Shown piece by piece: positions 27,471 through 35,829 of a stretch of 64,000 bases of DNA. Source of the DNA: Thermoactinomyces mirandus. GTDB taxonomy: Bacteria > Bacillota > Bacilli > Thermoactinomycetales > Thermoactinomycetaceae. Positions within the stretch are counted from its first letter, which is position 1. The number at the start of each line of letters is the position of its first letter. A program made the position numbers and the translations under genes. The DNA is taken from NCBI RefSeq assembly GCF_013868055.1, contig NZ_JACEOL010000006.1, forward strand, positions 45,191-109,190, given 5' to 3'. Below the pieces are notes generated by a model. The model saw nothing but the letters and a program-made list of their open reading frames with translations. It ran no database searches and was not told the DNA's origin.

Positions 27471-28238
27471 TTATTTCTTTCGGGTACGCCCCAGAAATGC
27501 TTCCACCGCCTTCCGGTGTATGTCCGCTTCCCACAGGGTGGTACAGTAATCGGCCTCCTGCCACAATAGCTCATCTGAATGTTTCCCTTGTCTGACGGCA
27601 TTTGCCAGCGATTTATAGCAACGGGTAACTTCCGGGGAAGCCTTGACAATCGACTGTACCAATTTTTCCGTTTCCTCCCGGAAAGAATTACTTTTAAACA
27701 GCTCGTCTACCAAACCTTTCTCATATGCTGCCTGAGCATCCAGTATTTTCCCGCTTAACAGCATGGATAACGCCCGGGACGCCCCGATTTTTTGCATCAG
27801 ACGGCTTGCTCCTCCCCATCCGGCCGTTATGTGCAGATTAACCTGAATCATCCCAAACCGTGCCGATTCCGAGGCAAAACAGAAATCACAACTGGCCACA
27901 AACTCACAGCCTCCGCCTACCGCTGCCCCTTCTACCGCCGCAACAGTAACGAGGCGGGAGGTATGGATCCTTTCCAAAAGTTTTCCCATCCGTTCCATAA
28001 TCGGCTGAATTTCTTCCTTTCGGGTCCTTTGATGAAACTCTGCAATATCTCCCCCGGAAAGAAAGGCCCGGCCATCTCCATAAAAAACGACCGCCTGCAA
28101 TTGCGCATCTTTTTCCCACTTTGTCCAGACTTCTTCCAACTCTTCAATCATCCTTGAATTGACCGCGTTTCTGACTTCTGGCCGGTTAAAACGGATCCAG
28201 CCTGTCTTCCCGCTCCTGCGGGCTATGAGTGTCTGCAT
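27471..28238 (-). CDS. Enoyl-CoA hydratase/isomerase family protein
   Basis: A 255-residue crotonase-fold protein with FNRPEVRNAVNSRM, the oxyanion-hole segment FLSGGDIAEFHQ and GAAVGGGCEFVASCD. It is most like enoyl-CoA hydratases and 3-hydroxyisobutyryl-CoA hydrolases. One glutamate of the hydratase pair appears replaced in HITAGWGGASRLMQ, so the reaction is uncertain. The ATG at 28238 has GAAAGGA 8 bases upstream; other in-frame ATGs at 28247 and 28301 are less well placed. It is divergent from the DUF2626 gene. Confidence 0.85.
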   Translation of the reverse strand: MQTLIARRSGKTGWIRFNRPEVRNAVNSRMIEELEEVWTKWEKDAQLQAVVFYGDGRAFLSGGDIAEFHQRTRKEEIQPIMERMGKLLERIHTSRLVTVAAVEGAAVGGGCEFVASCDFCFASESARFGMIQVNLHITAGWGGASRLMQKIGASRALSMLLSGKILDAQAAYEKGLVDELFKSNSFREETEKLVQSIVKASPEVTRCYKSLANAVRQGKHSDELLWQEADYCTTLWEADIHRKAVEAFLGRTRKK

Positions 28239-28347
28239 TTTTGTCATCCTTTCTTCGTTGCTTGCTAGCTGCAGTCTCTGCAGGTATAATGAAATTGTCA
28301 TAAATTTCGATCATCAAAAAATGGATCATCCAGAAAGGAGAGAGATA

Positions 28348-28575
28348 ATGGACCGTATGTTTCGGGTTCTGGGGTTCTGGACTTTTGTGATTGCCATCAT
28401 GTTCCTGGCAGGCGATATGATTATTCCAGCAGCCCTTTTTGCAGTGCAAACAATCCTTTTTGTCGGATTGGGTTACATGCGACTCAACGAAAGAACCTAC
28501 ATGTATCTGTTTGGCGGATATATGTTTATCTCTTTCATCGGAATGGTTGGATATTCCACTTTCATGATGCACTAA
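28348..28575 (+). CDS. yqgY: DUF2626 family membrane protein (YqgY-like)
   Basis: A 75-residue protein with two or three hydrophobic segments (MFRVLGFWTFVIAIMFLAG, ALFAVQTILFVGLGYM, YMFISFIGMVGYSTFMM) and the MxLNERTYMYLFG middle typical of DUF2626. The function is unknown; the family is widespread in Bacillus and relatives. The ATG at 28348 follows AAAGGAGAGAGATA. The frame stays open upstream but is not supported there. Confidence 0.85.
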   Translation: MDRMFRVLGFWTFVIAIMFLAGDMIIPAALFAVQTILFVGLGYMRLNERTYMYLFGGYMFISFIGMVGYSTFMMH

Positions 28576-28624
28576 AAAAGGCAGAAATGCAAAACCAACT
28601 TACGAAATATTTAGACGATAACAT

Positions 28625-28653
28625 AAAAAGGAGCCCGGATACGGCTCCTTTTT
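28625..28653. terminator. Bidirectional terminator between yqgY and fabV
   Basis: AAAAAGGAGCC and GGCTCCTTTTT form a stem flanked by A on one side and T on the other, so it can end both convergent transcripts. It touches the fabV stop codon. Confidence 0.85.
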
Positions 28654-29852
28654 CATGCCTTTTTCATGCTCGGAATTTCCACATTCGGGTCAACGTCAGC
28701 TTCATAATCGACTCCATCCGTCTCAAAACCGAACAGTTGGAAAAACTCGCGCCGGTAGCCTTCAATATCGGTAATTTCTTTCAGGGTATCCGATTCAACC
28801 CGGTTCCAGTTTTCCATGACTGCTTCCTGAATCTCCGACTTCATTTCCAGATCATCGATCCGGATACGCCCCTGATCGTCAACCGGTACCGCCCCCGATT
28901 GATAAAGCCGGTCTGCAAACAAACGGTACATCTGACCAATACAGCCTTCATGCCATCCTTTTTCTTTCATGATCCGGTAAAGAAGCGAAATATACAGGGG
29001 AACTACGGGAATGGCTGCGCTCGATTGGGTTACAAGTGCCTTGTTTACAGACACGAAGGCCTGTCCATGCAAATCTTTCAATTTTCCAGCCAACTCATGG
29101 GCAGTTTTTTCCAGGTGGTCTTTTGCTTTCCCCACGGTTCCTTCACGATAGACAGGCCATGTCAGTTCCGGACCGATATAGGAATAAGCGACTGTTTTGA
29201 CGCCTTTTGCCAGAACACCGGCTTCTTTCAGGGCATCGATCCACATCGCCCAGTCTTCTCCGCCCATTACCATAACCGTGTGGCGGATCTCTTCTTCCGT
29301 CGCCGGTTTAATGGACGTTTCAAACACTTCACCGGTATGAAAGTCAACGGTTTTATTGGTAAAGGTTTTACCGACCGGTTTTATCACCGACGAAAACAGT
29401 TCACCCGTTACAGGATGTAAACGCTTTGGAGCGGCCAGACTGTAAATGACCAGATCCACCTTTCCGCCCAGATCCTGTTTAATGCGACGAATGGTTTCTT
29501 CCTTGATTTCATTGGAAAATGCATCGCCATTAATGCTTTCCGCCACCAATCCCGCTTTTTTGGCTTCTTTTTCAAAAGCGGCCGTATTGTACCATCCTGC
29601 TGTAGCTGTCCGGTTTTTCACACTCGGTTTTTCAAAGAAAACCCCCAGTGTGTCTGCTCCGGCACCAAAGGCAGCCACAATCCTTGACGCCAGACCGTAA
29701 CCGGTCGATGCGCCAATGACCAGCACCTTCCTGGGCCCGTCCACTTTAGGCTGGCTTTTTACATACTCAATCTGTCTCTCCACTTGTCTGGCACATCCGA
29801 CCGGATGGGCTGTTGTACATATAAAGCCGCGAAACCTCGGTTTAATAATCAT
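28653..29852 (-). CDS. fabV: Trans-2-enoyl-CoA/ACP reductase, FabV family
   Basis: FabV is a NADH-dependent enoyl reductase of the last step of fatty acid elongation, or of crotonyl-CoA reduction in related enzymes. The 399-residue length, the N-terminal FICTTAHPVGC, the nucleotide loop VIGASTGYGLASR near residue 45, and the catalytic Tyr-x8-Lys pattern (Y R E G T V G K A K) near residues 235-245 are diagnostic. FabV is much less common in Bacilli than FabI or FabL, so this may be an acquired or additional enoyl reductase. It lies next to a methyltransferase gene on the same strand. Confidence 0.95.
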   Translation of the reverse strand: MIIKPRFRGFICTTAHPVGCARQVERQIEYVKSQPKVDGPRKVLVIGASTGYGLASRIVAAFGAGADTLGVFFEKPSVKNRTATAGWYNTAAFEKEAKKAGLVAESINGDAFSNEIKEETIRRIKQDLGGKVDLVIYSLAAPKRLHPVTGELFSSVIKPVGKTFTNKTVDFHTGEVFETSIKPATEEEIRHTVMVMGGEDWAMWIDALKEAGVLAKGVKTVAYSYIGPELTWPVYREGTVGKAKDHLEKTAHELAGKLKDLHGQAFVSVNKALVTQSSAAIPVVPLYISLLYRIMKEKGWHEGCIGQMYRLFADRLYQSGAVPVDDQGRIRIDDLEMKSEIQEAVMENWNRVESDTLKEITDIEGYRREFFQLFGFETDGVDYEADVDPNVEIPSMKKA

Positions 29853-29855
29853 CTT

Positions 29856-30974
29856 TCAACCTCTTTCATTCATTTTTGTAAGTGGCAAGTTTTTTGTCTG
29901 GACCAGAACACGAAACACTTCCCCCATCGTTTCAGGATGAATCAACTGTTTAATGGCCCGAATCCGTTTCGCCTCCTTGCCAAACGGATCCCTGACCGGT
30001 TCTGCGGGCAAAAAATTCAAAATGCCCGCGTTCATCAGGAACTGAAACTGGGACAAGAACTGACAGGGCGCCAACCCCGCTTCCAATCCCCACTCAATCA
30101 GGTGGGTGAAATTGACATCATATGTAAGATCCATCCCGCCCGGGGTATCGTAAAATTCATCGCATACCTGATGCCCGCGAAAACCGCGAATCGTTCTCTG
30201 TTTCTGCAGCAACTGTTCCTGGAGCCCTCCGTAATCAATGGTAAGCAGCACACCTTGCTCCATCCAGTCCGCGATTTCCCGCAGCCAGTCACGCGCTGCC
30301 AGACAAAGGGCCATCTCGCTGCCTTCGTTAAGCTGCATCAGCCACTGGCCCAATTTTCCCCGATTCCATTTGTCTTCAGGCAATGGAAGCCATGTTTCCC
30401 GCAAATACGGTTTGCTCTCTGAAAGCGTCACATAAGCCTCCAACAATTTGCCTTGTTCTTTTTTTATCCGATGTACAGGGAAGGCGTCAACCAGTTCATT
30501 ACTGTAAATAAATGAGAATGGACTCGCCGGAACGTCACTCAGGCGATGGACCAGCTGATAATTGACGGGAGACGCAAACAGCCTTTCTTTTTGTAGACGC
30601 TGGTGATAAGGGCTGGTTTCCACCAGATAAAAAGAAACTTTGTCCGGCGATATCCCCATCTCGACCAGTCCCTGGCCAAACTGTTCCGCAATCCGTCCGT
30701 CTCCTGCTCCCATTTCCACAATCGTCCAGTCTGTCAAAGAGCCGTATTCGTCAAGCCAATTCCCGAAAAAGCGGCTCAAAACCTGTCCAAACAGCCTGCC
30801 AACATGGGCATTGGTGAAAAAATCACCGCTTTTGCCCAATTTGTCTGTTTCTTTTTGATAATATCCCCACCTGGGGTGATATAAGGCTATTTCCATATAT
30901 TGTCGAAAACTGATTGCCCGGTTCGGAGTTGATTTGATCTTCCAAATCAACTCTTCGCGCAAAGAAACGCCCAT
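29856..30974 (-). CDS. SAM-dependent methyltransferase, MidA/NDUFAF7 (DUF185) family
   Basis: A 372-residue protein of the MidA family, related to the mitochondrial NDUFAF7 arginine methyltransferase. It starts with ISFRQYMEIALYHPRWGYY, has GKSGDFFTNAHVGRLFGQ, the SAM-binding IVEMGAGDGRIAEQF near residues 90-105, and SNELVDAFPVHR. The bacterial substrate is unknown. The ATG at 30974 follows CTGGAGGAG; an ATG at 30995 has no good site. It lies 4 bases upstream of fabV, so the two are probably cotranscribed. Confidence 0.88.
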   Translation of the reverse strand: MGVSLREELIWKIKSTPNRAISFRQYMEIALYHPRWGYYQKETDKLGKSGDFFTNAHVGRLFGQVLSRFFGNWLDEYGSLTDWTIVEMGAGDGRIAEQFGQGLVEMGISPDKVSFYLVETSPYHQRLQKERLFASPVNYQLVHRLSDVPASPFSFIYSNELVDAFPVHRIKKEQGKLLEAYVTLSESKPYLRETWLPLPEDKWNRGKLGQWLMQLNEGSEMALCLAARDWLREIADWMEQGVLLTIDYGGLQEQLLQKQRTIRGFRGHQVCDEFYDTPGGMDLTYDVNFTHLIEWGLEAGLAPCQFLSQFQFLMNAGILNFLPAEPVRDPFGKEAKRIRAIKQLIHPETMGEVFRVLVQTKNLPLTKMNERG

Positions 30975-31273
30975 TTTCAACTCCTCCAGCTGCAAATGCC
31001 CCTTTTTCGTTGCCTGCAGCGCCCCTCATATTTATGTGAAAAGAAGGAAGGAAAAAACAACACCAATTTTCCCGGATATCAGTGAGATTCCAGCTTTTCA
31101 CGAAACTAAAACTTTTTCAGTCACTTGCAGCAGGCAATTTTTCATCCGGGAAGTTCCGTCATGAACTTTCCGGATTCCGTTTCATATCGACCCAGATTTC
31201 CCTGCATTCCCTGATGTAATGCAGTCCACTTGTATGAAGTTAATCCTTTCTTTCATGCCGTATCAGTAAACTG
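30975..31273. other. Intergenic gap without supported gene
   Basis: About 300 bases between the methyltransferase start and the rhodanese remnant. It should hold the promoter of the methyltransferase-fabV pair (minus strand), but I see no convincing -35/-10 pair and no coding frame of quality. Confidence 0.5.
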
Positions 31274-31490
31274 TTATCTGTCCATGAGCCCGGTCCGGTT
31301 CATCATGCCACCCACAAGATTACAATTTTCAAATTCATGATTGCAAGGATCATCGTGGCAAATGCTGCGGCTACCACTTCTGCACACGAGCAGGAGCTGC
31401 TTCTCTTTAACCGCATCCAATTCATGAATCCGGCTCTCCAGATCATCGACCGGAATATCGATGCTTCCCGTTGAACCGTTTGGACTGCTC
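31274..31490 (-). pseudogene. Rhodanese-domain remnant
   Basis: The minus-strand frame reads STGSIDIPVDDLESRIHELD, then LLLVCRSGSRS with the persulfide-type active-site cysteine loop of rhodaneses, then FENCNLVGGMM near the C-terminus, and stops at 31274-31276. This is the second half of a rhodanese domain. It has no start codon or ribosome site. The frame is the same as that of resA just upstream and begins right after the resA stop. I read it as a decayed sulfurtransferase gene. A readthrough fusion with resA is conceivable but unlikely. Confidence 0.65.
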
Positions 31491-31504
31491 CTTAACTTAC
31501 ATTT

Positions 31505-32029
31505 TTATAACATCGGAAGAATGTATTGGTGCAACTGGCCGAGATGGAGTGGTCCTTCCACTTTATTGCTGATTTTCCCGTCTTTGTCAATAAAAAATGT
31601 ACTTGGAATCGGCCCAACCTGATAAAGCCTTGTTACATCACGGTTCCGGTCCAGCAAAACCGGAAAGGTCAGGCCATATTGATCAGCAAATGAAGAAACC
31701 GCCACATCGGTTTCGGCGATATTGACAGCTAACACAACAAAGTCTTCTTTATGGTAATTTTCATATGCTTTCTGAAGTGCCGGCATTTCCGTCCGGCAAG
31801 GCTCACACCAGGTTCCCCAGAAATTTAACAAGATGACTCTGCCTTTAAAGTCACTCAATTTTACAGTTTTTCCATCCAACGTTGAAAGTTCAAAATTGGG
31901 TGCCTTTTCTCCTGCTTCCACCAGGTTTTTTTTATCCTGGGCCACAGTCTGATATAAAGCATAACCGATTAATCCAAGCAGAACAAGGAACAAAATGCGC
32001 CGCACCCAATATCTCGTATTTCGGTTCAT
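31505..32029 (-). CDS. resA: Thiol-disulfide oxidoreductase ResA-like, membrane-anchored
   Basis: ResA reduces the cysteines of apocytochrome c outside the membrane so that haem can be attached. The 174-residue protein has an uncleaved N-terminal membrane anchor (RILFLVLLGLIGYALYQ, about residues 11-27) and a thioredoxin domain. Its CEPC active site lies in WGTWCEPCRTE at residues 75 and 78, exactly the ResA form. A cis-proline region reads PIPSTFFID. It lies downstream of ccdA with a start overlap of a few dozen bases, an electron-delivery pair. The ATG at 32029 is preceded by GGTGAGGGA. Confidence 0.9.
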   Translation of the reverse strand: MNRNTRYWVRRILFLVLLGLIGYALYQTVAQDKKNLVEAGEKAPNFELSTLDGKTVKLSDFKGRVILLNFWGTWCEPCRTEMPALQKAYENYHKEDFVVLAVNIAETDVAVSSFADQYGLTFPVLLDRNRDVTRLYQVGPIPSTFFIDKDGKISNKVEGPLHLGQLHQYILPML

Positions 32030-32067
32030 TCCCTCACCTGTCTTTCCTTTGCAAAGTGTACCCCAGA

Positions 32068-32781
32068 TCAAAATCCTTGAAAACCGGCAATCTTGGATAA
32101 CCAGACCGTAAGTGCGGTCATTTGGTCAGTATATAGCAAAATTCCAAGCAAGATCATCAGGGCACCGCCCCACTTCATCAACCTCTCTGAATACTTCAAA
32201 ATAAAGCGGGTTTTTCCGATAAAAAAGGCCATGACAAAAAAAGGGATGGCAAACCCGAGAATGTACGCGGTCACATAAAAAAATCTCATTTCCGGATGAA
32301 CGGCCGTCAGTGTGATAATTGCAGCAAAGATGGGACCGACACAGGGAGTCCATCCCGCCGAAAAGCCAATCCCGACCAGCATGGAGCCCAAATAGCTGAC
32401 CCCTTTTTTCGAAGTCTGCCATTTATACTCCCGCATCAAAAAAGAAGGCTTGAATACCCCCAGCATGATCAATCCCATGGCCGTAATCAGAACGGCTCCC
32501 AGCATCCGGATCAGATCTTGATAATCCCGAAAAAACGTGCCAAACCAGCTTGCACTAAAACCAATGGCATAAAATACGGCGGAAAAGCCGGCAAGAAAAA
32601 AGAGGGTATGTAATACGGTCAGTTTGACCACTTCTTTGGAGCGGCGTTTTTCTTTCAGCTGGCTGACGGACACCCCTGTAATGTAGGAAAGATAAGAGGG
32701 ATACAACGGCAGGCAGCAGGGAGATATAAACGAAAGAACCCCCGCCCCGAAAGCCAGCCACCAGGAAACCTGTTCAACCAT
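32068..32781 (-). CDS. ccdA: Cytochrome c biogenesis protein CcdA
   Basis: CcdA is a six-helix membrane protein that passes electrons from cytoplasmic thioredoxin to ResA-type proteins outside. The 237-residue sequence has the two helix-embedded cysteines in SFISPCCLPLYPSY and SAGWTPCVGPIFAA, each followed by proline, plus six hydrophobic segments. It directly precedes resA on the same strand, supporting a joint role in cytochrome c maturation or spore thiol chemistry. The ATG at 32781 has a GGGGAAAATC site. Confidence 0.93.
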   Translation of the reverse strand: MVEQVSWWLAFGAGVLSFISPCCLPLYPSYLSYITGVSVSQLKEKRRSKEVVKLTVLHTLFFLAGFSAVFYAIGFSASWFGTFFRDYQDLIRMLGAVLITAMGLIMLGVFKPSFLMREYKWQTSKKGVSYLGSMLVGIGFSAGWTPCVGPIFAAIITLTAVHPEMRFFYVTAYILGFAIPFFVMAFFIGKTRFILKYSERLMKWGGALMILLGILLYTDQMTALTVWLSKIAGFQGF

Positions 32782-32844
32782 GATTTTCCCCTTTCCGTTT
32801 TTTTACCGAACTTTTGCTTTTCATCAGTCTCCGGCATATTATAG

Positions 32845-33220
32845 TCAGCATTGATCTTGACCGAATACTTCTTCAAAGGCAAGGGCCAGTTCCGGGTGCA
32901 TGAGCCAATAGAATTTTCCTCCCTTGTAGTAGCCCAGGAAAGGAACACGCCACCATTTCTTTTGGCCACATTCGTTTACTGGCACCCGGGCACCTGTTTT
33001 TTTATCACGAGCTTGCCGAAGTTGGCGACCTGACTGTTCACATATTGAACGGCCTGGCCACCTTCAGCTTTGCTGCAATATCAAAAGCACAGATCCCGGA
33101 ATAATTGCTCTCGTATACAATTTTCAGAATTTCTGTATAAGGTTCCTTGCTTACTTCACTATCTGCAAGCAATTTGAGCCATTCTTCGAAACTGATTTCC
33201 AAAGGATCATTATAAAGCAT
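32845..33220 (-). pseudogene. Decayed restriction/HNH-associated protein
   Basis: The first frame (ATG at 33220 after GAGGAGAGTACCT) encodes PLEISFEEWLKLLADSEV and ILKIVYESNYSG, then stops at 33038. The next frame continues with QYVNSQVANFGKLVIKK to a stop, and a third frame continues with RVPVNECGQKKWWRVPF, KFYWLMHPELALAFEEVF and a stop at 32845. Joined, they resemble the small N-terminal domain common to 5-methylcytosine/HNH-type restriction proteins in Bacilli; I recognise this only by general resemblance. At least two frameshifts make it non-functional. Confidence 0.6.
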
Positions 33221-33509
33221 AGGTACTCTCCTCTGAGAAGTTTTTATTTTTTTACAGGTGAACAGTGGTTTTCAGATATTAGGCTAAATATCCCTGTTCC
33301 TGGCACATTAACAATTTGATAAATATTATATCAAAATTTGAGTGATTGTTATCACAGTTATGTATTTGAATAACGAACAGAAATTTTTTATTTTTTATTT
33401 GGTGTTTAAACCCTTTTTGGCTACCCGACAGCATGAATCCCGCCGATATGACTTCGGTTTGCCGTGTAGCCAAAAATTCTTTTTCACATGAATGTTATCC
33501 GTGTTGTGG
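33221..33509 (-). promoter_or_regulatory. AT-rich gap with an extended -10 promoter and a GC stem-loop
   Basis: On the minus strand TGATATAAT forms an extended -10 box about 110 bases before the ATG at 33220. Further right, 33414-33476 holds an 11-bp perfect inverted repeat (listed separately). No coding frame is supported in this gap. Confidence 0.5.
33414..33476 (-). other. Structured element with 11-bp closing stem
   Basis: The minus strand reads TTTTTGGCTAC, then about 41 bases, then GTAGCCAAAAA. Inside is a nested CCGA/TCGG hairpin and the run CGGCAAACC. It lies just after the thioredoxin-like gene ending at 33510 and has no U-run, so it is not a simple terminator. The GGCAAACC run recalls the start of c-di-GMP-I aptamers, but the other conserved bases (ACGCAAAGC) are missing. 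Confidence 0.45.
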
Positions 33510-34082
33510 TCAATGCAGTACTTCTTTAACTGCGGAAAAAAGCTGTTCTTCTGAAATCGTCCCCATAAACTGATGAACAATTTTCCCGTTCTCATCCACA
33601 ATAAAGGTGGCCGGGATACTGAACAACCGGTATTGGTCAATACCGACAACCGAACCATCCTGCAAGCGGTCCAAAACCACCGGGAACGTAAACCTGTTCT
33701 TTTTCAGATACGATCCGACGTCCTCTTCTTTGCTTTCCATTGCAGTCTGATTCACCATTATTACGTTAATCTCGTTATTATACTGCTCGTACAGTTTTTG
33801 AAAATAGGGCATTTCATATTTGCAAGGCGGACACCAGGTTGCCCAGAAATTGACAACGGTCGGCTTGCCATGATTCCGATAAAGCTCCAGTTCCTCCCTT
33901 GACAGGGTTGGCAGCTTGAAATTGGGGGCACAGTATCCTTCCGCCGGCTTGGTTTCACCCTGGCACTCAACCCGTCCCATGGATGCAGCCGGATTATCCC
34001 TTGCGCCACGAACCGTCATGAAGATGGCTCCGATGACAGCCGCCAGTAAAACTCCCACAATGGCAATTTGACGTTTACGCAT
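33510..34082 (-). CDS. TlpA-family membrane-anchored thioredoxin
   Basis: A 190-residue redoxin with an N-terminal membrane anchor (IAIVGVLLAAVIGAIFM, about residues 6-22) and an extracytoplasmic thioredoxin fold. Its active site WCPPC lies in FWATWCPPCKYEM (Cys84 and Cys87), with a cis-proline region SIPATFIVD. It is a second ResA/TlpA-type protein about 1.5 kb from ccdA and could be served by the same CcdA. The ATG at 34082 follows AAAAGGAGC; a longer in-frame form from 34166 would add a very basic leader and is less likely. Confidence 0.88.
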   Translation of the reverse strand: MRKRQIAIVGVLLAAVIGAIFMTVRGARDNPAASMGRVECQGETKPAEGYCAPNFKLPTLSREELELYRNHGKPTVVNFWATWCPPCKYEMPYFQKLYEQYNNEINVIMVNQTAMESKEEDVGSYLKKNRFTFPVVLDRLQDGSVVGIDQYRLFSIPATFIVDENGKIVHQFMGTISEEQLFSAVKEVLH

Positions 34083-34198
34083 CTGTTTACGGCTCCTTTT
34101 CAAACGATCTTGTTTTCTTTTGCCGGAATTGAGTCTGGTGTCGGGGAAGCGGTTTTCAATCCGCAAAACCGCTTCCCTTTACAGATTTGCCTCCAGTC

Positions 34199-34834
34199 TT
34201 ACAGCATGCCGGTCACAAACGGATTATATGCCTGTTCCCGTCCAATAGTTGTTTCCGGACCATGTCCGCACAAAACACGGGTTTCCTCGGGCAATTCCAT
34301 GATGTGATCATGCAGGGTGCGCATCAGTGTGTCATGATCGCCTCCCGGCAAGTCGGTACGGCCAATCGAACCTTTGAACAGGACATCGCCGCAGAAAATA
34401 ACAGATCCCAAAACATAAGTGACACTGCCTGGCGAATGTCCCGGCGTATGCATCACTTGCCAGTCCTGCCCAAGAAAGAAAAGCTGTTCGCCGCCCTTCA
34501 GGGAATAGTCAGCCGGACCACACTGAATCGGGGGGATTCCAGCGAAAAGGGATGAACCGTTTTTCTGCGGATCGCCCAACCAGTCTGCCTCCAGTTCATG
34601 CACATATACAGGGGCTTTTGTCAAAGCCCGAACCTCCCGGATTCCTCCGATATGGTCGAAATGGGCATGCGTTATGAAAATCGCCTCAATCTCAAGCCCC
34701 AATTCCTGAATCCTCCTGACCAGAGCAGCGGGCTCCATGCCCGGATCAATGACAACGCCGTGTTTGTCCCCGGGATTGTACAACAAATATGTATTGGTCA
34801 TCACCGGGCCCAGTACCAAAGATTCGATGATCAT
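34199..34834 (-). CDS. yqgX: Metallo-beta-lactamase-fold hydrolase, YqgX type
   Basis: A 211-residue MBL-fold protein with the zinc motif THAHFDHIGG, a further ligand in HTPGHSPGS, FCGDVLF with the bridging aspartate, and the C-terminal CGHGPETTIG. It matches the glyoxalase-II-like YqgX proteins, which probably hydrolyse a thioester of bacillithiol or a related thiol. That would fit bshC in this window; the substrate is inferred. ATG codons at 34834, 34849 and 34858 are possible starts. I choose the first by similarity. Confidence 0.88.
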   Translation of the reverse strand: MIIESLVLGPVMTNTYLLYNPGDKHGVVIDPGMEPAALVRRIQELGLEIEAIFITHAHFDHIGGIREVRALTKAPVYVHELEADWLGDPQKNGSSLFAGIPPIQCGPADYSLKGGEQLFFLGQDWQVMHTPGHSPGSVTYVLGSVIFCGDVLFKGSIGRTDLPGGDHDTLMRTLHDHIMELPEETRVLCGHGPETTIGREQAYNPFVTGML

Positions 34835-34967
34835 CTTTTCACATCCCATCTGATTCATACTTATTAAATTTATTCTACACTGAAATGATCAATTTCAGCA
34901 AAATATACATGGAAGTGCATCTTTGCGGGCAAAATAAGCGCAAATGAATGGAAAGGAAGTTGAACGG

Positions 34968-35519
34968 ATGACAACATGGACCAAAGTAATTTGCGGACTG
35001 ATCTCTGTCATGTTGTTTCTCGGCGCCTGTTCGCAAAAAAACGAATCCCCCGCTGATGAGGCTTCGCCAAATGAAGTTCCGGAAACAGTCAGAGTTAAAC
35101 AGACGGCGCCTGAACAGAGAAAAAACCGGTCACCCCAGGCTGTTGCAAACCGCCTGGTTCAAATCGCCAGAAATGTTCCAAACGTAACAGATGCGTCCGC
35201 GATTGTCCTGGGATCATATACGATCGTTGGCATTAATCTGGATCCGACGCTGGACCGCGGAAGAACCGGTACCATCAAATATACTGTCGCCCAAGCCCTT
35301 CATGAAGATCCGCAGGGAGCGCATGCATTTGTAACAGCCGATCCGGATCTTGTTCAGCGAATTCGTGAATTGAATGAGGATCTCAAGAACGGTAGGCCCG
35401 TCCAGGGAATCATGGATGAACTGGCAGAAATCGCTGCCCGCATTGTGCCACAGCCATCCAGGGAAACCGAAAAAAAGGAACAAAAACCTTCCCGGACAGA
35501 TCAGGAACGTTTAAAATAG
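34968..35519 (+). CDS. ylaJ: YhcN/YlaJ-family sporulation lipoprotein
   Basis: A 183-residue lipoprotein precursor. It has a short signal sequence (VICGLISVMLFLGAC) with a lipobox LGAC, a charged low-complexity linker, a YhcN/YlaJ domain (AVANRLVQIARNVPNVTDAS ... YTIVGINLDP ... AFVTADPDL) and a Lys/Glu-rich tail. The family occurs in spore membranes or coats of Bacilli. The ATG at 34968 follows AAGGAAG; an upstream ATG at 34944 is less suitable. It is followed by a terminator and then a ylaI-type gene, as in Bacillus. Confidence 0.88.
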   Translation: MTTWTKVICGLISVMLFLGACSQKNESPADEASPNEVPETVRVKQTAPEQRKNRSPQAVANRLVQIARNVPNVTDASAIVLGSYTIVGINLDPTLDRGRTGTIKYTVAQALHEDPQGAHAFVTADPDLVQRIRELNEDLKNGRPVQGIMDELAEIAARIVPQPSRETEKKEQKPSRTDQERLK

Positions 35520-35520
35520 A

Positions 35521-35560
35521 AAAAAAGCAAACATCGGATTTTGCCGTGTTTGCTTTTTCT
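35521..35560 (+). terminator. Terminator of ylaJ
   Basis: AAAAAGCAAACA pairs with TGTTTGCTTTTT across a loop of about 13 bases, starting a few bases after the ylaJ stop. Confidence 0.85.
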
Positions 35561-35661
35561 GCTTTTAACTTTTTTATCGATCGCTTGCCGGTTTGTTTCT
35601 ATTAAGATCGAGATATAGTATACTACAAATGAACCATCGATCAATTAAAGGAAGATGCCCG

Positions 35662-35829
35662 ATGAAAGTAGTCTGTATTTTATGTGACAAGGTTTTTCAG
35701 CCCGATTCGCGAACAGAGAAAAAAATAAAAAAATACCCCCATCGGCTCCAGCTCTGCCCTGAATGCCATGAGCGGATAAAAAATCAAGTTTTGGCGCGAA
35801 CTGGAAAAAGTCAATCCTCAGAGGTTTGA
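35662..35829 (+). CDS. ylaI: DUF2197 zinc-ribbon protein (YlaI-like)
   Basis: A 55-residue protein with two CxxC pairs (VCILCDK and QLCPECHE) that should bind zinc, and the segment EKKIKKYPHRL typical of YlaI. The function is unknown. The ATG at 35662 follows AAAGGAAGATGCCCG; an in-frame extension to 35593 is not supported. Its 3' end overlaps the convergent gene at 35811 by 19 bases. Confidence 0.85.
   Translation: MKVVCILCDKVFQPDSRTEKKIKKYPHRLQLCPECHERIKNQVLARTGKSQSSEV

Noticed and set aside
33414..33476. Assignment as a c-di-GMP-I riboswitch
   Set aside because: Only the GGCAAACC run agrees; the ACGCAAAGC core and receptor parts are missing, and no suitable downstream gene is intact.
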